Below are positions 60,879-64,000 of a DNA stretch of 64,000 bases, one piece after another. A program made the position numbers and the translations under genes. A model generated the notes under the pieces. The model worked only from the letters and a program-made list of their open reading frames with translations, made no database searches and was not told where the DNA came from. Source of the stretch: Caenispirillum bisanense (GTDB taxonomy: Bacteria; Pseudomonadota; Alphaproteobacteria; Rhodospirillales; Rhodospirillaceae); assembly GCF_039523075.1 (NCBI RefSeq), contig NZ_BAAAEP010000008.1, positions 32,700 to 96,699 of the forward strand, read 5' to 3'. Position 1 is the stretch's first letter. Every line of letters starts with the position of its first letter.

Positions 60879-63800
60879 TCAAACCGACGCCGGGGCCGCC
60901 GCCGAAGTTTCATACGCCCGACGCGGCAGGTGCTCCAGCACCGCCAGCACCGCCGCCGCGCGATCGCGCGGGTCGGGCCAGTCGCCGGTCGCCACCAGCC
61001 GGCCGTCGTCCCGCCGCCTAAGCCCGCGCACCCGCGGCGGCCGGCCGTGGAAGCCGAGCACCGCCCCGCGCGGGCCGCAGGCGATTTCCGCCACTCCGGC
61101 GGCGCGGGCGGCGTGCTTGACCGCCGCCAGGGCCAGCAGATCCTCCACCTCCGGCGGCAGCGGGCCGAAGCGGTCCACCAGTTCGCTTTCCAACGCCTCA
61201 GGGTCTTCGGCGGCGGCAATGCGGCGATGGACCGACAGCCGCAGGTCGGCATCGGCGATGTAGTCGGCCGGGATGGTCACCGCCGTGCCGAGGCTGATGT
61301 GCGGCGGCGCCATCGGGTCGTCGCCAGCGGCCGCATCGAGCAGGCGGGCGCCGAGGCCGGTGCCGCGGGCGCGCAGCAGTTCCTGCCGCAGCAGATCCTC
61401 CAGCAGCTCCGCCCCCACGTCGTCGGCATGGCCCGCCTGACGGTCGCCGAGCAGCACGCCGCCGCCGCGCAGGTCGCGGTCGCGGGCAGCCAGCCGCAGG
61501 CCGGCACCGGGATCGCTGAAGGCCCGCAGCGCCTCCAGCCGCTCGCGCGCGCCTTCCCCCAGCGCCTCGCCGCCGTCGTGCAGGAAGTAGGCATGGGCGG
61601 CCCGGCCGCTGCGCCCGACCCGGCCGCGCAGCTGGTGCAGCTGGGCCAGCCCGAACAGGTCGGCATCCTGCACGAACAGGGTGTTGGCGTTGGGGATGTT
61701 GAGACCGGCCTCGATGATGTTGGTCGACAGCAGCAGGTCGCTGCGGCCGGCGGCGAAGCCCATCATGATGTCGTCCAGGTCCGCCGGGCGCAGGCGGGCA
61801 TGGGCCACCGCCAGCCGCAGGTCGGGCAGCAGCTCCGCCAGCCGCTCGCGCGCCGGCTCCAGGTCTTCGATGCGCGGGCAGACGTAGAAGCACTGGCCGC
61901 CGCGCCGCCGCTCCCGCAGGATCGCCTGCCGCACCACCGGGCCGTCGAACGCCTGCACCACGGTGCGCACCGCGCCGCATTCCACCGGCGGCGTGGCCAG
62001 CACGCTCACCGGCCGCAGCCCGGCCAGGGCCGATTGCAGGGTGCGGGGGATGGGGGTCGCCGTCATGCGCAGCATGTGCAGCTGCGGCCGGGCCTCGGCC
62101 AGTTGCTCCTTCTGGCGGGTGCCGAAGCGGTGTTCCTCGTCGACGATGAGCAGGCCGAGGCGGTCGAACCCGGCATTGAGCAGCCCGTGGGTGCCGATCA
62201 CCACGTCGATGTCGCCCCGCTTCAGCGCCGCCTTCACAGCCTCCGCCTCGCTGCGGCTCTGGCTGCGGGCGAGCAGCCCGACCCGCAGCCCGAAGGGACG
62301 CAGGCGGCGGCGGAAGTCGTCGTAGTGCTGGCGGCAGAGCGGCGTCGTCGGCGCCACCACCGCCACCTGCACCCCGCCGGCGGCGGCGACGAAGGCGGCC
62401 CGCAGCGCCACCTCGGTCTTGCCGAAGCCGACGTCGCCGCACACCAGCCGGTCCATGGGCATGCCCGCCGCCAGATCGGCCAGCACGGCGTCGATGGCGC
62501 GCTGCTGGTCCGGCGTCTCCACATGCGGGAAGCGGGCGGCGAAGCGAGCGTAGGAGGGCGGCGGACGCAGCAGCGGGGCCCCGGCCTCCCGGGCACCGCG
62601 GCGCGGGCCTTGGCCCCCCCCCCCCCCCCCCGCCAGCCGGCGCAGGTCGACCCGCCCCTTGTCGAGCCGCTTCGGCCACCGGCTGCCGCCGATGGCATCC
62701 AGCGCCACCTCCGCCTCGCCGCTGCCGTAGCGCCACAGAAGGTCGGCGTGTTCGGCCGGCACCAGCACCTTTTCATCGTCGCGGAAGGTCACCTGCACCA
62801 CGTCGCGCGGCAGGCCGTCCGCCTCCACCGTCAGCAAGTCGTCGCAGCGGCCGATGCCGTGGTCGACGTGAACCACCAGATCGCCCAGCACCAGATCGGT
62901 GAGGTCGGAGGCCAGCTGCCGCACCGAACGCGCCGCCTGCGCCGCCCGCGCCGCCGGCAGGGCCGGATCAATCTGCCGCGCCGCCACAACCACCCGGTCG
63001 GCCAGCACGAAGCCGCGCGGCACCGCAGCCGGCACCACCGCCACGTCGGCCTCGCCCGCCGCCGCCCAGTCGGGGCAGTCGCGGGGGGCCAGACCGGCGC
63101 GCGACAGCAGGCGCCGCACCCGCGCCCGCTCGCCGCCGGAAGCCGCCAGCACCGTCACCCGCTGCCCCGCCTGGCGCCGCTGCCGCAGCCAGGCAAGGGC
63201 GGCGGCGACGTCACCGAAGGCGGGAATGGCGGCGGCGTCGCCGTCCTCGCCAGCGGCAGCCGCAGCCACCACGGCAAGACGCCCGGCCGCCGCCCGCCAC
63301 TCGTCGGCGGTCAGATACAGCCGCTCCGGCGGCACCGGGCGGTAGAGGCCGAGGCCGCTGTCGTCCTCGCCGCCGCCGCCATGCGTCCCCTGCTCGCGGC
63401 GGCTGTCGTAGGCCTCGGCGATTTCCTCCAGGCGGTCGGCGGCGTGGTCGGTGACGGCGCCGTCGCAGGTGAGCGCGGCATCGGGCAGCAGGTCGAAGAC
63501 GGTCGGCAGGGCGCCGTCGTGGGCCAGCGGCAGCCAGTGTTCCAGCCCGTCCACCCGGTTGCCCTCGGCGACGCAGCGGTAGAGCGTATCCTCCGCCGCC
63601 GCCTCGCCGAACGCCTGCAGGTATCCGCCCAGGAAGCGGCGGCGGGCGTCGTCGGTCAGCAGCAGCTCGCCGGCCGGCGGCAGCAGCAGCCCGGTTTCCG
63701 CCGCCGGGTCCTCGTCGCCCAGCTGGCTGAAGGGGTCGTAGCGGCGCAGCGCCGCCAGCCGGCCGTCGGCCAGATCAAGCCGCAGCGGCCGGGCGGCATC

Positions 63801-64000
63801 GGGCGGAAAGACGTCGATGCGGTCCTGCCGCACCGCCGCCTCGCCCGGTTCGTTGGCGAGGGGCAGCAGGGCATAGCCGGCATCCTCCAGCCAGCCCTCC
63901 GCCGCCTCGGGCTCCAGCCGGTCGGCGATGGCGGCGGCGAAGCCGGCGGCCCGGAAGGCCGACGGCGGCGGCAGCCGTTGCAGGGCGGCGGCGGCGGTGG
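60879..64000 (-). CDS. mfd: Mfd-like transcription-repair coupling helicase (5' end beyond window)
   Basis: Over 1,030 codons are open to the right edge, so the N-terminus is missing. Visible order: end of the UvrB-like domain (RQDRIDVFPPDAARPL), a CarD-like RNA-polymerase-interacting domain (GDLVVHVDHGIGRCDDLLTV), the SF2 helicase with Walker A CGDVGFGKTEVALR, DEEH, MTATPIPRTL and QLRGRVGRSGRAAHAYFL, and the TRCF C-terminal domain. It displaces stalled RNA polymerase and recruits UvrA in canonical members. Several positions diverge from canonical Mfd, and the linker before the helicase holds a poly-Gly encoded by 18 C's, so this may be a divergent second copy. Confidence 0.82.
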   Translation of the reverse strand, partial: TAAAALQRLPPPSAFRAAGFAAAIADRLEPEAAEGWLEDAGYALLPLANEPGEAAVRQDRIDVFPPDAARPLRLDLADGRLAALRRYDPFSQLGDEDPAAETGLLLPPAGELLLTDDARRRFLGGYLQAFGEAAAEDTLYRCVAEGNRVDGLEHWLPLAHDGALPTVFDLLPDAALTCDGAVTDHAADRLEEIAEAYDSRREQGTHGGGGEDDSGLGLYRPVPPERLYLTADEWRAAAGRLAVVAAAAAGEDGDAAAIPAFGDVAAALAWLRQRRQAGQRVTVLAASGGERARVRRLLSRAGLAPRDCPDWAAAGEADVAVVPAAVPRGFVLADRVVVAARQIDPALPAARAAQAARSVRQLASDLTDLVLGDLVVHVDHGIGRCDDLLTVEADGLPRDVVQVTFRDDEKVLVPAEHADLLWRYGSGEAEVALDAIGGSRWPKRLDKGRVDLRRLAGGGGGGQGPRRGAREAGAPLLRPPPSYARFAARFPHVETPDQQRAIDAVLADLAAGMPMDRLVCGDVGFGKTEVALRAAFVAAAGGVQVAVVAPTTPLCRQHYDDFRRRLRPFGLRVGLLARSQSRSEAEAVKAALKRGDIDVVIGTHGLLNAGFDRLGLLIVDEEHRFGTRQKEQLAEARPQLHMLRMTATPIPRTLQSALAGLRPVSVLATPPVECGAVRTVVQAFDGPVVRQAILRERRRGGQCFYVCPRIEDLEPARERLAELLPDLRLAVAHARLRPADLDDIMMGFAAGRSDLLLSTNIIEAGLNIPNANTLFVQDADLFGLAQLHQLRGRVGRSGRAAHAYFLHDGGEALGEGARERLEALRAFSDPGAGLRLAARDRDLRGGGVLLGDRQAGHADDVGAELLEDLLRQELLRARGTGLGARLLDAAAGDDPMAPPHISLGTAVTIPADYIADADLRLSVHRRIAAAEDPEALESELVDRFGPLPPEVEDLLALAAVKHAARAAGVAEIACGPRGAVLGFHGRPPRVRGLRRRDDGRLVATGDWPDPRDRAAAVLAVLEHLPRRAYETSAAAPASV
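62614..62631. repeat. 18-C homopolymer inside the mfd-like gene
   Basis: An uninterrupted run of 18 C's (plus strand) encodes Gly6 on the minus strand within the linker LAGGGGGGQGPRRG. The frame stays open across it. Such a run is prone to slippage in vivo and to sequencing error. Confidence 0.9.

Overview
The window is very G+C-rich (long runs of GCC/CGG codons), densely packed bacterial chromosome. An alphaproteobacterium of Rhodospirillales type is the best fit. The reasons are a sigma-E/ChrR pair beside an RpoH-type sigma factor, an mprF-acvB operon, a two-subunit methylmalonyl-CoA mutase with MeaB, and an alphaproteobacterial-style ornithine decarboxylase. No rRNA, tRNA, CRISPR array, prophage or insertion sequence was recognised. 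Two N runs (19967-19976 and 55691-55724) show that this is a draft scaffold; both fall inside genes.

Layout, left to right. 1-3157: 5' part of an AsmA-family gene, then about 720 bases without a supported gene but with a strong leftward terminator. 3.9-8.4 kb: small lipoprotein, MFS exporter divergent from a LysR regulator, an XRE regulator with a small partner, and a MarR regulator whose 3' end is tandemly duplicated. 8.8-9.3 kb: BrnT/BrnA toxin-antitoxin pair. 9.7-15.6 kb: mutA-mutB-meaB and a 2H phosphoesterase. 15.5-19.2 kb (leftward): mprF-acvB for aminoacyl-phosphatidylglycerol. 19.4-20.8 kb: two tandem LysE exporters, the first damaged by a contig join. 20.9-25 kb: an exported propeller protein with a frameshift, a GGCT-like protein, ornithine decarboxylase and a GNAT enzyme.

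25.1-36.7 kb is the most coherent block, a probable singlet-oxygen/photo-oxidative stress island. rpoE-chrR-msrB and a PLP enzyme run left. Two operons face each other: flavin oxidase, DUF1365, CFA-type methyltransferase, transporter and DUF3833 lipoprotein rightward; an exported DUF3108/DUF6134-like protein, SDR and NTF2-like protein leftward. rpoH follows. TGATCC-type sigma-E-like promoter candidates precede rpoE and both inward operons. In Rhodobacter sphaeroides the sigma-E regulon contains similar genes, so this looks like a lipid-remodelling response with uncharacterised members.

36.9-48.4 kb: PAS and membrane proteins, a phosphoesterase, a sulfur-handling group (TusA, rhodanese, TauE/SafE), a universal stress protein, Mut7-C, FAH-family enzyme, a conserved unknown, hydroxypyruvate isomerase, HemN and a thioesterase. 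48.5-56.4 kb: a membrane adenylate/guanylate cyclase divergent from a formate dehydrogenase operon whose three main subunits are flanked by two small unknown proteins. 56.5-64 kb: a DASS-family carboxylate transporter, PEP carboxylase, and a divergent Mfd-like helicase that contains an 18-C homopolymer and runs off the right edge.
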